Assembly: GCF_026342735.1 (NCBI RefSeq)
Contig: NZ_JAPEMM010000001.1
Location: forward strand, 124,001-188,000
Direction: 5' to 3'
From: Streptomyces sp. NBC_00193
GTDB taxonomy: Bacteria; Actinomycetota; Actinomycetes; Streptomycetales; Streptomycetaceae
DNA length: 64,000 nucleotides
Position numbers and translations under genes: made by a program. The notes beneath the pieces are model-generated. The model made no database searches. It saw nothing but the letters and a program-made list of their open reading frames with translations, and was not told where the DNA came from. Of the stretch, positions 52,092 through 61,128 are shown piece after piece (position 1 is the first letter of the stretch; the number at the start of each line of letters is the position of its first letter).

Positions 52092-55000
52092 TCAGGGGTG
52101 GGCGGATCCGCCCTCGGGCAGCCAGGCGCGCGGGCCGCCGTACCGCAGGCGCAGCAGCAGCGAGAGGCTCCCGGCCAGGCCGGTGGCGTACTCGGCCAGT
52201 ACGGTCTTGCGGTTCTCGTCGGGCACCAGCAGCCGGCCGTCGTGCAGCACCGCCTGGGCCGCCATGTGCTCGACCAGCAGCTCGGCTCCCGCCCGGTGGC
52301 GCGCGTCGCCGGTCAGCTCGGCGGCGTCGAGCAGGAACTCGGCGTTGCCCGCGAGCCCGTGGCAGGTGGCGGCGGTATCGGTGACCCGGCCCGCCCGGAC
52401 GGCGGCGGCCGCGCCCTCCACCAGCTCGGCGAGGTCGGGCAGGTCAGGCGCGTCCGGCAGGTCGGCCCAGCCCGTGTCGCGGGCTCCGCCGGCCGCCCGG
52501 AGGCGGACCAGGAAGGTGCCGACGCCGGAGGAGCCGCTGCACCAGTGCCGGGCCAGTTCCGGGGAGTCCGACAGGTGCCGGGCCCGGTCCACCGGCCACA
52601 GGGTGCCCGCCGGTCCGCGGCGGGCGGCCCCGGCGAGGGTGGCGCCCGCCTCCACGGCCGCGGCGCGCAGCCGTTCGTCGCCCGTCGCCTCCCCGGCGAG
52701 GAGCAGGAAGGTGCCGACGCCGGCGACCCCGTGCGCGAACCCGTAGTGCCAGGCGCCCGCCAGACCGGAGTCGAAGTCCTCGGGCACCGGCCAGAAGACG
52801 CCTTCGGGCGTACGCCGGGCCGCTGCCAGCAGGCCTTCGGCGGCCCGCGCGGCCCGGTCGAGGAACCGCGGGTCGCCCGTGGTGCGCCAGAAGTGCAGCT
52901 GGGTCAGGCCGGCTCCGGCCGCGCCGTGGCAGACATCGGGGTTGGGCCACTCGACGGGCAGCGCCAGGGCCAGCTTCACGGCGCGTTCGGTGAGCGCCGC
53001 GTCCTCCAGCGCCCGGGCCGCGTCGAGCAGGGCCCAGGCCGTGCCCGACCGGCCGAAGTGGAGTCCGGGCAGGTGGCCGGGGAGCGCCTCCTGCCGGTCC
53101 GCCGTCCAGAGCGCGGCCGTACGCAGCCCCGCGCGCAGGGCTTCCCGGGTGACCGGGGGTTCGTACGGGGAACCCTGGGAGCTCCCGCGGGGGGCGCCGG
53201 AGCCGGAGCCGGCCGCGAGGTCGTCGGCGTGCCGCAGGGCCCGGGCGAGCACCGCCAAGGGGCCCGCGGAGCCGTGCTGGAGGGCCACCGGATCGCAGGT
53301 CGCGCCGACGGAGTCCGCGGCCCAGAGCCGGTCGGGGTCGGCGGGGCGCATGGTGGCCAGCAGGTGGGCGACCCCGTCGTGCAGCAGCCGTGCCCGGAGG
53401 CCGGCGGGTGCTGCGGGCGCTGCGGGCGCTGCGGGCGCTGCGGGCGCGCTCCGTACGGCCGGCGCCCCGAGTGCCGCCACCGGCTCCGCCGCCGTCTCCC
53501 GTGTCGGCTCCGGTGTCGGCTCCGGTGTCGGCTCCGGTGTCGGGCCGCCCGCGAGATCCTCCCGGGCCCGCTCCAGCGTCCAGCGGTCCTCGGGTGCGTC
53601 GCGCATCAGGCCGCGGACCAGCGGCCCGAACCGCCGTACGAGCGGCTGGTCCCGGCCCAGCAGCTCCAGGAGCCCGGACAGCCGCTCCTCGTCCGGGCGG
53701 GCCTCCGCCGCGGGCCGGTCCGCCGCGAAGAGCGGGTCGGCGCCGGTCAGGGCGTGCAGGACGGTGGCGCCGAGGGCGTAGAGGTCCACGGCGGGACCGA
53801 ACGCGGGGGCCACCGGGTCGGCGGCGCGCAGTTCGGGCGCGGTGTAGCCGGGGGTGGCGCCGAGCACCCAGCGTTCGCCCTCCGTTGCGGCCATCTCCAG
53901 GTCGATCAGGCGGAGTTGTCCGTCGGGGGTGACCATGACGTTGTTGGGGTTGAAGTCGTGCAGGGTGAGGCCGAGTTCGTGGGCGGCGCCGACCAGGTCG
54001 AGCAGTTGGCGCACCAGGGAACCGGCGGTCCGCTCGTCGGGGCAGGCGGCGCCCTCCCTGATCAGCCGCTCGGCGACGGTCCGGCGCAGGGTGGTTCCGG
54101 GCACCGATTCGGCGACCAGGAAGGCGCTGCCCTGTTGCTCGAACACCTCGACGAGGCGGGGGACCCGGTCGGGGAACCGCAGGCTCAGGCGTTCCAGCAG
54201 GGCGGCCTCCCGGCGCAGCAAGTCCCGTACGTCCAGCCCTTCGAGGCTCGCGCCGACATGGGGGCGCGCCTGCTTGACGACCACCCGGGCTCCGGTGGCG
54301 GTGTCCTCCGCCCGGAAGACTCCGCCCTTGTTGGAGTGCTGGATCGCGCCGCGCACGAGGTAGCGCTCGTGCAGCAGCACGGGCTTCGCGGTGGCCGTAC
54401 TGCGGGCCGGGGCGGCCGGGCGGTCCGGGAACGGATCCCCCGCCCAGGACGGCGGGCTGTACCAGGCGTTGCGCTCGTCGGGAACGGGCCGGCCCCCGGG
54501 GTCCGTCAGCCGGGCGGCGTAGGCTCCGTCGGGGGTGAGCTCGGGGGTCGCGGCGAACACCCCGTACCGGTAGTACACCTGACTGTCCGGCAGATAGCGC
54601 CGGTCGGAGAGCACCGCGGGCCCGGGCAGCCCCACGGTGGCCCGGTGCAACTCCTCTGCGAGCAGCCGGAATTGCACGTCGTCGGCCGGGTAGACCGTGA
54701 TGAACTTGCCTGCTCCGCCGCGGGCGAAGCGCCCCGAGACGAGGGCGGCGACCCGCGCGGGGCTCCCGGCGAACTTGAACGGCGCGCGGTGGCCGGTCAG
54801 CACCTCGGCGGCGCGGGCCAGGACCAGGGGGGCCGAGAGCGGGGTGGCCGAGACGTGGAGCTTCCACCCCTGGGCGCGGCGGACGACGCCCGAGGGCCGT
54901 ACGTGGCACCAGAACTCCCCCGGTTCCACGGCCCAGTCCCCCACGGCCCAGTCCCCCACGGATCCACCCCCGGCGGATCCGCCCCCCACCGCCCCGGCCG

Positions 55001-55136
55001 CACGCCTCAGGAGGACGGCACGCACCAGGTCGGGCAGCAGCGCCAGGTCCGCGGGGCCCTCCGCGCGGGCTCGCCGCGGTCCGGTGAGGGTCGGGGCCGG
55101 AGTCCGGGGCAGTGATGACACGCTCAACGACCTCAC
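52092..55136 (-). CDS. lanL: Lanthipeptide synthetase, class IV (LanL)-like
   Basis: A 1014-residue trifunctional enzyme. N-terminal lyase part (about 70-240): GWKLHVSATPLSA, PFKFAGS, GKFITVYP, LSDRRYLP and VYYRYGVF. Kinase part (about 265-510): GGVFRAED, VVVKQA, LTLHDFNPNNVM and DLEMA. A Pro-Thr-Glu linker and an Ala-Pro repeat (about 518-565) follow. The cyclase part (about 580-1000) keeps the zinc ligands: HWCSGSSG (Cys about 865) and TCHGLAGN (Cys-His about 923), plus VCHGAAGAG. Their presence separates class IV LanL from zinc-free class III LanKC. It phosphorylates and eliminates Ser/Thr, then closes thioether rings. GTG starts at 55,136 and 55,121 are both possible; GAGG precedes the latter by 9 bp. 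Confidence 0.9.
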   Translation of the reverse strand: MRSLSVSSLPRTPAPTLTGPRRARAEGPADLALLPDLVRAVLLRRAAGAVGGGSAGGGSVGDWAVGDWAVEPGEFWCHVRPSGVVRRAQGWKLHVSATPLSAPLVLARAAEVLTGHRAPFKFAGSPARVAALVSGRFARGGAGKFITVYPADDVQFRLLAEELHRATVGLPGPAVLSDRRYLPDSQVYYRYGVFAATPELTPDGAYAARLTDPGGRPVPDERNAWYSPPSWAGDPFPDRPAAPARSTATAKPVLLHERYLVRGAIQHSNKGGVFRAEDTATGARVVVKQARPHVGASLEGLDVRDLLRREAALLERLSLRFPDRVPRLVEVFEQQGSAFLVAESVPGTTLRRTVAERLIREGAACPDERTAGSLVRQLLDLVGAAHELGLTLHDFNPNNVMVTPDGQLRLIDLEMAATEGERWVLGATPGYTAPELRAADPVAPAFGPAVDLYALGATVLHALTGADPLFAADRPAAEARPDEERLSGLLELLGRDQPLVRRFGPLVRGLMRDAPEDRWTLERAREDLAGGPTPEPTPEPTPEPTRETAAEPVAALGAPAVRSAPAAPAAPAAPAAPAGLRARLLHDGVAHLLATMRPADPDRLWAADSVGATCDPVALQHGSAGPLAVLARALRHADDLAAGSGSGAPRGSSQGSPYEPPVTREALRAGLRTAALWTADRQEALPGHLPGLHFGRSGTAWALLDAARALEDAALTERAVKLALALPVEWPNPDVCHGAAGAGLTQLHFWRTTGDPRFLDRAARAAEGLLAAARRTPEGVFWPVPEDFDSGLAGAWHYGFAHGVAGVGTFLLLAGEATGDERLRAAAVEAGATLAGAARRGPAGTLWPVDRARHLSDSPELARHWCSGSSGVGTFLVRLRAAGGARDTGWADLPDAPDLPDLAELVEGAAAAVRAGRVTDTAATCHGLAGNAEFLLDAAELTGDARHRAGAELLVEHMAAQAVLHDGRLLVPDENRKTVLAEYATGLAGSLSLLLRLRYGGPRAWLPEGGSAHP

Positions 55137-55230
55137 ACCTCACACTTCGCTCTTGGCTCTTGGCTGTTCGCTGCTCGCTGTTCACCGCTCGCCCTTCACA
55201 GGGCGGACGGGAAGGTGACGGCAGGGCCCG

Positions 55231-55425
55231 CTAGAGGACGGGCCGGACGTAGTCGTCGCCCCAGCTCGTGTCGAGGAGTCGCGCGGCGAGGACCGCGCTC
55301 GCCGCGCCCCCCGTTCCCCGGTGCTGCCCGTCGGCCGCTCCCGGGCCCGCCTCCTGCTGCACGGCGAGCGGACCGCCGGCCAGCAGGGCCGCGAGGAGGA
55401 GGAGACGGGGCAGGGTTCGGGACAT
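55231..55425 (-). CDS. Small secreted peptide upstream of lanL
   Basis: A 64-residue product with AGGAG 7 bp before its ATG. The first 22 residues form a signal peptide (MSRTLPRLLLLAALLAGGPL). The mature part is about 40 residues, Gly/Ala-rich, with an acidic-aromatic end, LLDTSWGDDYVRPVL, and no cysteine. It precedes lanL by 94 bp on the same strand and so is probably in the same transcript. I do not recognise the family. It is not the substrate by the usual rules, since it has an export signal and no Cys. An accessory, immunity or signalling role may be considered. Confidence 0.6.
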   Translation of the reverse strand: MSRTLPRLLLLAALLAGGPLAVQQEAGPGAADGQHRGTGGAASAVLAARLLDTSWGDDYVRPVL

Positions 55426-55632
55426 GGCGTGGCTCCTGGATGGGGAGGTCGTGGACCGGGCGGCGAGCGCCCGCGTCGGGCGGTTCGCGCCGTATGCCGG
55501 CATATCGGCCCGCCGGGATGCGGCCCGGCCGATGACAGAAGTTCATACCGGCATGCCCGCTTGGTCCAGGCCCGGGCGCTGGCAATAGCCTGCATGGCAC
55601 GGAAGTAGCAGGGCCGCATTGCGGGGGAAATC

Positions 55633-56667
55633 ATGACCATGCAGACCAAATCCATCGAGCTGCCGAGGCTGGACGCCCGGGCCGTCGCCGTGTTCGAGTA
55701 CGCACTGTCGCAGGGGAGCCTCAAGAGACGGACGCCCGAGGCACCCGAGGTACCCGCAGCCCTCGGCCTGACCCCCGAGGAGGCCGAGGAGGCCTGCCGC
55801 ACGCTGCTGCTGCTCCGGCTGCTGCGCCCCGCGCCCGGCAGCCCCGGGGAACTGATCCCGGTCAGCCCGGACGCGGCCGCGGCGGAGGCGGTCGGCCCGC
55901 TGGAGGCCCAGGTCGCGCAGGCCGCGGCACACGCCCACTCCGTGCGCGAGGACCTGCGCTCCCTCATGCCGCACTACCGCGCCGCCCGGCGCGAACGCGA
56001 CCACCGGCAGGGCGTGGACGTACTGCCGGACCTCGCGGCCGCCTCGGCGCTGCTCACCGAGGAGTCGGCGCGCTGCCGCGAGGAGGTGTTCAGCATCCAG
56101 CCGGGCGGCGGACGCGCCGCGCACCGGCTCGGGGACGCCATCGAGCGGGACCTCGCGATGCTGCGCCGCGGGGTGCGGATGCGCACCCTCTACCAGCACT
56201 CGGCGCGGGCCAGCCTCTCCACCCAGGGGTACGTGGAGACCCTCACGGAAGCCGGCGCCGAGTACCGCACGGCCGCCGAACTGCCGGACCGGGCCGTGGT
56301 GTTCGACCGCTCCGTGGCCTTCCTGCCCCGGCGGACCGACGGCGGACCGGGCGAAGGCGCCGTACTGGTGCGCAACCCGGACGTGGTGGCGTACCTGTGC
56401 CGGGTCTTCGACCAGCACTGGTCCGGTGCGACCCCGTTCCGCGGTGGCAGCGGGGCCGCGTACAAGGAGGTCGGACCGAGCCTGCGCAGGGCGCTGGTCG
56501 GGTTGTTGGCCGAGGGCGCCAAGGACGAGGTGATCGCCCGGCGGATGGGCATGTCCCTGCGCACCTGCCGCCGCCACATCGCCGAGCTGCTGGAGGAACT
56601 CGGCGCGGAGAGCCGCTTCCAGGGCGGCGCCCTCGCCGAACGCGCCGGACTCACCGGGGAGGAATAG
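55633..56667 (+). CDS. TrmB/LuxR-type transcriptional regulator, divergent from the lanthipeptide genes
   Basis: A 344-residue regulator. The N-terminus (about 15-75) looks like a winged-helix TrmB domain (ARAVAVFEYALSQGSL, PAALGLTPEEAEEACRTLL). A linker helix and a middle PLD-like/effector region (about 140-260; DAIERDLAMLRRGVRMRTLY) follow. The C-terminal LuxR HTH is at about 282-335 (LVGLLAEGAKDEVIARRMG, then SLRTCRRHIAELLEELGA). GGGGGAAA precedes the ATG. It is divergent from the secreted peptide and lanL over 207 bp, so it is the candidate pathway regulator. The HTH fragment at 41,135 comes from the same type of protein. Confidence 0.82.
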   Translation: MTMQTKSIELPRLDARAVAVFEYALSQGSLKRRTPEAPEVPAALGLTPEEAEEACRTLLLLRLLRPAPGSPGELIPVSPDAAAAEAVGPLEAQVAQAAAHAHSVREDLRSLMPHYRAARRERDHRQGVDVLPDLAAASALLTEESARCREEVFSIQPGGGRAAHRLGDAIERDLAMLRRGVRMRTLYQHSARASLSTQGYVETLTEAGAEYRTAAELPDRAVVFDRSVAFLPRRTDGGPGEGAVLVRNPDVVAYLCRVFDQHWSGATPFRGGSGAAYKEVGPSLRRALVGLLAEGAKDEVIARRMGMSLRTCRRHIAELLEELGAESRFQGGALAERAGLTGEE

Positions 56668-56672
56668 CCCGG

Positions 56673-56693
56673 CCGGCCCCGAACAGGGGCCGG
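56673..56693. terminator. Hairpin after the LuxR-type regulator
   Basis: CCGGCCCC (56,673-56,680), loop GAACA, GGGGCCGG (56,686-56,693), starting 6 bp after the stop. Confidence 0.7.
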
Positions 56694-56793
56694 GACCGGG
56701 GGCTGCCGGGGCCGGGGCTGCCGGCTGGGACTTGTCCGGGCGGTCTTGAATACCGACGGGCAGGTCCCGCCGGCGGCCACCTAGGATCCGTGC

Positions 56794-57171
56794 ATGATCG
56801 CTGATCTTCAATGTGTGGTGCTGGACTGCCCGGATCCGGCGGGACTCGCCGAGTTCTACCAATCGATGCTCGGCGGGACCGTCAACCAGCAGGATCGGCG
56901 GTGGGCAGTCGGTGACGGCTGGGCGACGTTGCACACGCCCTCCGGTCTCGTACTCGCCTTCCAGCGTCCAGCGGACCACCGCCCGCCTCGATGGCCGGAC
57001 CCCGCCCGTCCCCAGCAGTTCCACATGGACTTCGGCGTTGCGGACCTGGACCAAGCCCAAGAACAGGTGCTGGCCATGGGGGCGACCGTATTGGACGACG
57101 GTTCCGAGGAACGGAGCTGGCGCGTCTATGCCGATCCCGCAGGGCATCCGTTCTGCCTGGTCCGTCACTGA
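56794..57171 (+). CDS. VOC (glyoxalase/bleomycin-resistance) family protein
   Basis: A 125-residue protein of the vicinal-oxygen-chelate fold, with two beta-alpha-beta-beta-beta units: CVVLDCPDPAGLAEFYQSML (about 7-26) and FHMDFGVADLDQAQEQVLAM (about 76-95), ending in YADPAGHPFCLVRH. The start of the second unit has His 77 as a possible metal ligand; the usual Glu is less clear. Such single-domain proteins work as dimers in isomerisation, dioxygenation or drug binding; the substrate is unknown. It converges with the protease gene with 27 bp between stops. Confidence 0.85.
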   Translation: MIADLQCVVLDCPDPAGLAEFYQSMLGGTVNQQDRRWAVGDGWATLHTPSGLVLAFQRPADHRPPRWPDPARPQQFHMDFGVADLDQAQEQVLAMGATVLDDGSEERSWRVYADPAGHPFCLVRH

Positions 57172-57198
57172 TGACCGGCAGGAACGGCCGGACAAGCC

Positions 57199-58245
57199 CT
57201 AGGCGATGCCGGGGATCTGCCGGTTCTTGAACGCCGTCCGGACGGCGTCCGCGGCGCCCGTCCCGTACATGCTCCGAGCGGTGGCGATCGTGGTGAGCGC
57301 CGCGTCGCGGAAGCTGGTGTCGGGGGCGAAGCCGAACTGCGCGTTGACGATGATGCGGTCGGCCGTCCTCGCGCCCAGGGCCGTGCGGATGTCGAGGAGG
57401 GCACGGGACCAGATCTCGCCGTCCGCGTGCACCTCGCCGGTGCGGTCCGCGTAGACCTTGGTGCCGTCGATGCGGCGCAGGCAGTGCGGGGCCGCGCTGT
57501 AGCCGACCGAGTCCCAGTCGGCCACGCACGCCGGGTCCGTCCCGCGCGGCCAGCCGCGGACGGCGGCGGCGTGCTCGCCGACCGAGACGGCGAGGTAGTC
57601 GCCGAAGGCCTCGCCTATCGCCCCGGCCTCCGGGGAGGTGCCGAAGCCGGGGACCTGCGCGTTGTGCACCGCGTGCCCGTACTCGTGGACGATGACCTCC
57701 GCGTCCTCGGCGTCGTCGACGCCGCCCTTGCCGAAGCGGATCTCGGCCTTCTTGTCGGTGAAGAAGGAGTTGTCGGCGCCCCACTGGTTGATGCGGACCG
57801 GCTGGGCGCGGTTGTTGGCTCCGGGCAGTTCGCTGCCGAAGCCGAGTCCTTGCAGGTACTCCTGCGCCTCGTTGACCCAGAAGTAGGCCATGACCTGCTC
57901 GAACTGGTCGTCGGCGCGGTTGTACCGGCCGGCGTCCGCGGCGGCCGCGGGCGCGCCGGTCTCCGACCGGATGTACGCCCACCGGCCGGACAGGCCCCCG
58001 CTGCCGTCGAGGTTGCGCAGCGCGACCGAGGCGTAGGCGGAGTCGGGCACGGCGCCGGCCGAGTCCTTGGCGTCGACGAGCGTCTGATCACCGGTGGACT
58101 GGACGGGATTGACCATGAAGACGCGGCCCTGGGGCAGCCCGGACGCGGGCTGCGAGGCGTCGGCCGAGGCCGGTACGGCCAGGCCGAGCAGGGTCAGGGA
58201 CGCGATCACTGCAGCGGTGCGGCCGCGGGAGGTACGGCGGGGCAT
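57199..58245 (-). CDS. Secreted thermolysin-like zinc metalloprotease
   Basis: A 348-residue secreted protein. The signal peptide (RRTSRGRTAAVIASLTLLGL, cut near ASADA at about 31) is followed directly by the catalytic part, without the usual long propeptide. The zinc site is VIVHEYGHAVHN (HEYGH about 186-190) with the third ligand in GAIGEAFGDYLAV (about 207-219), as in M4/M36 gluzincins. A His near the end (GEVHADGEIWSRAL) is in the position of the transition-state His. The ATG at 58,245 is 6 bp from AGGAGG; a second ATG six bases earlier touches that site. It is divergent from the ECF sigma gene. Confidence 0.88.
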   Translation of the reverse strand: MPRRTSRGRTAAVIASLTLLGLAVPASADASQPASGLPQGRVFMVNPVQSTGDQTLVDAKDSAGAVPDSAYASVALRNLDGSGGLSGRWAYIRSETGAPAAAADAGRYNRADDQFEQVMAYFWVNEAQEYLQGLGFGSELPGANNRAQPVRINQWGADNSFFTDKKAEIRFGKGGVDDAEDAEVIVHEYGHAVHNAQVPGFGTSPEAGAIGEAFGDYLAVSVGEHAAAVRGWPRGTDPACVADWDSVGYSAAPHCLRRIDGTKVYADRTGEVHADGEIWSRALLDIRTALGARTADRIIVNAQFGFAPDTSFRDAALTTIATARSMYGTGAADAVRTAFKNRQIPGIA

Positions 58246-58404
58246 GGACATCCTCCTGTGGTGGACGTGTGGTGCCGGAAGATCGTGCGTGGCGAGGTGC
58301 GGACGCGATCCTTGCTCAACGTCGCCGCGTTTGACCAGCCCCGGAGCGAAGCAACCGATCCGCCGGTCCTCCGGCCGGGGTGAGCGGCCGGGCCCGGGTG
58401 GCGC

Positions 58405-59184
58405 ATGATGTCCCGCGTGCACAGTGCGGAGGAGTTCGGCGGAGCCGACAGCGAAGCGGGTACACCCGGAAGCCGGGAGGACCCGGAAACCCGGGGAGCC
58501 CCCGGAACCCCGGGACCCTCGGGAGACATGACGGACGCCGTCCTGGCGGCGCAGCAGGGGGACGAGGCGGCCTTCCAGGCGCTGTTCCGCGCGGTGCAGC
58601 CCGTACTCCTGCGCTACCTGACCGTCCTGGTCGGCGAGGACGCGGAGGACGTGGCCTCCGAGGCCTGGCTCCAGATATCCCGGGATCTGGGTTCGTTCAG
58701 CGGCGACTTCGACGGTTTCCGCGGCTGGGTGTCGACGATCGGCCGGAACCGGGCCATGGACCTGCTGCGGCGCCGGCGCCGCCGGCCGGCCGTGAGCGTA
58801 CCGGTCGAGTACCTGCACGACCGGGCGGCGACGGAGGACACCGAGGGGGCCGCGCTGGCCACGATGGGGACGGGCGCGGCGCTCGCGCTGATCTCCCTCC
58901 TGCCCCGCGACCAGGCGGAGGCCGTGCTCCTGCGGGTGGTCATGGACCTGGACGCGGACAGCGCCGCACGGGTGCTGGGGAAACGGTCCGGGGCGGTACG
59001 GATGGCCTCGCACCGCGGGCTGCGCAAGCTCGCCAAACTCCTCGACCAGCGGGCGGCGGAGGCCGCGGGGGCCGCGGGAAGCGGGGGCATACCGGGTGAA
59101 CCGGGTGGTTCGGGGTGGTCCGAAAAAACTTCTGCCCCAGGAGTGACACCGACGACGGCTCCGACGCTGAAGGGCACGAAATGA
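58405..59184 (+). CDS. ECF-type RNA polymerase sigma factor
   Basis: A 259-residue sigma-70 family protein. After a 40-residue disordered start, region 2 runs from about 42 (AVLAAQQGDEAAFQALFRAV, VGEDAEDVASEAWLQI, and the core-binding FRGWVSTIGRNRAMDLLRRR). Region 4 follows (LISLLPRDQAEAVLLRVVMD, then SAARVLGKRSGAVRMASHRG at about 190-210). A start at an internal ATG (58,528) directly before region 2 is possible. The 40-residue Gly/Pro/Ser tail is unusual. The stop overlaps the next gene (ATGA), which encodes a membrane-anchored protein that may act as its partner or anti-sigma factor. Confidence 0.88.
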   Translation: MMSRVHSAEEFGGADSEAGTPGSREDPETRGAPGTPGPSGDMTDAVLAAQQGDEAAFQALFRAVQPVLLRYLTVLVGEDAEDVASEAWLQISRDLGSFSGDFDGFRGWVSTIGRNRAMDLLRRRRRRPAVSVPVEYLHDRAATEDTEGAALATMGTGAALALISLLPRDQAEAVLLRVVMDLDADSAARVLGKRSGAVRMASHRGLRKLAKLLDQRAAEAAGAAGSGGIPGEPGGSGWSEKTSAPGVTPTTAPTLKGTK

Positions 59185-60104
59185 GCACCCACCGATCCCG
59201 CCGGATCGACCACGCCACGGCCGAGCAGTTGCTCGCCGGCGCCCGGTCGCGGGTGTCGGGCACGCATGAGGCGTCCGTTATTCCCGAGTTGGCGGAGTTG
59301 TCCGGCACCACGGACGGTCACGAGGCCCTCGCCGGGCTGCTCGCCGCCGCTGCCGCTCCGGCGGGGAAGAGCGAACTGTCGGGCGAGCAGGAGGCCCTGG
59401 CCATGTTCCGGGCCGCTCGCCTCGCCCCCGCCCCCGCCTCCGCCGCCGGATCCGCGGCCGCCGCTCCCGCCCCGGCGCCCCGGAAGCGGTCGCTGCTCAC
59501 CCCGGCGGCGCTCCTCGGCGCGAAGGTCGCAGCCGCCGCGCTGGCGGCCGCCCTCGGCGGCGTGGCCGTCGCGGCCGGCACGGGCAACCTCCCCACCGTC
59601 CTCGGCGGCGCCCCCGAGCGCGAGCGCCCGGCAGCCTCCCCCGCGCCCGGCACCCGGGTCGCGGACGCGCCGTCCCCCAGGGCGTCCGGCCGCTCGTCCG
59701 CGGCGGTACCCGCCGACCTGGCCGACCTGTGCCGGGACTTCGCCCGCGCCGCGGGTCCGCGTCCCGAGGAGGTCCTGGCCGAGCAGCGGTTCGCCCCGCT
59801 GGTCGCCGCCGCGGGCGGCCGCTCCGCCGTACCGGGCTACTGCGGTCCCCTCGGGGACAGCGGGCCGGAACCGACCGCCTCCGCGCCGGCCGCCGCCGCG
59901 CCGACCGCATCCCCGACGCGGAACCCGCGGGCCGCCAACCCCACGCACACCGGCAAGCACGAACCGAGCCGGCGTCCCGTCACCCCGGGTCCGAGCGCCG
60001 GACAGCACGGTCCCGGCACCCGTCCGCCGGGACACCGGAGCCCCGCCCCGTCCTCGCCCGGCCGGGACGTTCCCCCCGGGCACCCGCCGGGGGCGAACCC
60101 CTGA
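59181..60104 (+). CDS. Membrane-anchored partner of the ECF sigma factor
   Basis: A 307-residue protein. The N-terminal 100 residues are cytoplasmic (RRIDHATAEQLLAGARSR, then LAGLLAAAAAPAGKSELSGE). A single membrane helix (about 108-133) and a roughly 170-residue Pro/Ala/Ser-rich exported tail follow, with a small conserved-looking part (DLADLCRDFARAAG to GYCGPLGD) containing two Cys. The N-terminus lacks the zinc His-x3-Cys-x2-Cys motif of classical ZAS anti-sigma factors. Its coupling with the sigma gene is the basis for calling it a partner. The family is otherwise unknown to me. Confidence 0.7.
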   Translation: MSTHRSRRIDHATAEQLLAGARSRVSGTHEASVIPELAELSGTTDGHEALAGLLAAAAAPAGKSELSGEQEALAMFRAARLAPAPASAAGSAAAAPAPAPRKRSLLTPAALLGAKVAAAALAAALGGVAVAAGTGNLPTVLGGAPERERPAASPAPGTRVADAPSPRASGRSSAAVPADLADLCRDFARAAGPRPEEVLAEQRFAPLVAAAGGRSAVPGYCGPLGDSGPEPTASAPAAAAPTASPTRNPRAANPTHTGKHEPSRRPVTPGPSAGQHGPGTRPPGHRSPAPSSPGRDVPPGHPPGANP

Positions 60105-60200
60105 CCCCGGACGAGACCCGGTCCGGCGGAGTACGGGCCGTCCCCCCGTGTCCGTACCCCCGCCCGGGTCCCGTCCACCACCTGTAGAGGCTGTCCACCG

Positions 60201-61055
60201 ATGCACCGACCACCGGGTTCCACGGCAGAACCGGAACCGTATCCCCACGCCGCGTACGGGTACGGGTACGCGCCCGTACCCCCTGCCACGCCCTGGCCCA
60301 CGGACGCGCCTTTCCCCGAAACCCCCGGCGGCCCCTGGCACGCACCCTCCGCCGAAACCCCCGGCGGACCCTGGCACGCGCCCTCCCCCGAAGCCCCCGC
60401 CACGCCCTGGCACGCGCCCTACTCCGACACCCCCGCCACACCCTGGCCCACGCCCGGCCCCTCCTCCGCGCCCCCCGCCGAACCCCCCGCCGCGCCGGCA
60501 CCCACGTCGCCTTCCGGGCGCGCCCGCCCACCCGCGTCCGCCCCCAGCACCCCCACCTCCGCCTCCACCCCCGCCTCCGCCTCCGACCCGAGTCCCGTCT
60601 TCGTCGACTCCTCCGGCAGGCGTCAGCGCCGCGTCCGGCGTCTGGGGTGGCTGCTCGTCGTTCCGGCCGCCGGCTACATCGTGCTCCTGCTGAGCTCCCT
60701 CTTCGGCGGGCCCACGCTCTCCTCCCCGCTCCTGCCGCTCCCCCACCCCTCGCAGGCGGCCCCGGACGCCGCGCCGAGCAAGGCACCGGCCGCCTCCCCG
60801 GCCCCCGGGTCCACCGGCGCCCCGAAGCGCACCGGCGGCGCCGTGAGCGGTACCGCCCAGCCGCCGGCGGCCCCGTCCACCGCGGGCCCCGACCGCGGTG
60901 CCACTCCGCGGAACACGCCCGGCGCCACCGTCGCGCCCCCCGTGCAGCCGGCCCCCACCACGGGGCCCGGGACCACACCGGCCCCCGGCCAGACCAACCG
61001 CGGCAAGTCCACGTCCGCGCCCGGCCAGGGCGGCAAACCCACCACGCACCCGTGA
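60201..61055 (+). CDS. matA: Pro-rich single-pass membrane protein, MatA-like
   Basis: A 284-residue protein. The N-terminal 145 residues are Pro-rich, with a repeat of the form ETPGGPWHAPS (about 40-80, three to four units), then a basic patch RRQRRVRR, one membrane helix (about 148-169) and a Pro/Ala/Thr/Gly-rich exported tail. It directly precedes the MatB-like synthase. In Streptomyces the matA-matB pair makes a surface poly-N-acetylglucosamine that makes pellets stick together. The assignment to MatA rests mainly on position and the membrane-anchored disordered layout, not on a domain. Confidence 0.55.
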   Translation: MHRPPGSTAEPEPYPHAAYGYGYAPVPPATPWPTDAPFPETPGGPWHAPSAETPGGPWHAPSPEAPATPWHAPYSDTPATPWPTPGPSSAPPAEPPAAPAPTSPSGRARPPASAPSTPTSASTPASASDPSPVFVDSSGRRQRRVRRLGWLLVVPAAGYIVLLLSSLFGGPTLSSPLLPLPHPSQAAPDAAPSKAPAASPAPGSTGAPKRTGGAVSGTAQPPAAPSTAGPDRGATPRNTPGATVAPPVQPAPTTGPGTTPAPGQTNRGKSTSAPGQGGKPTTHP

Positions 61056-61128
61056 CCCGTCCTCCCCACACATCCGCTCAAGCACCAGCACCGACACAGG
61101 CACCAGCACAGGCAGGAAGCACCTCCCC

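Noticed and set aside
51465..55115. A 1,216-residue open frame antisense to lanL
   Set aside because: Antisense shadow of lanL; only low-complexity sequence, no ribosome-binding site.
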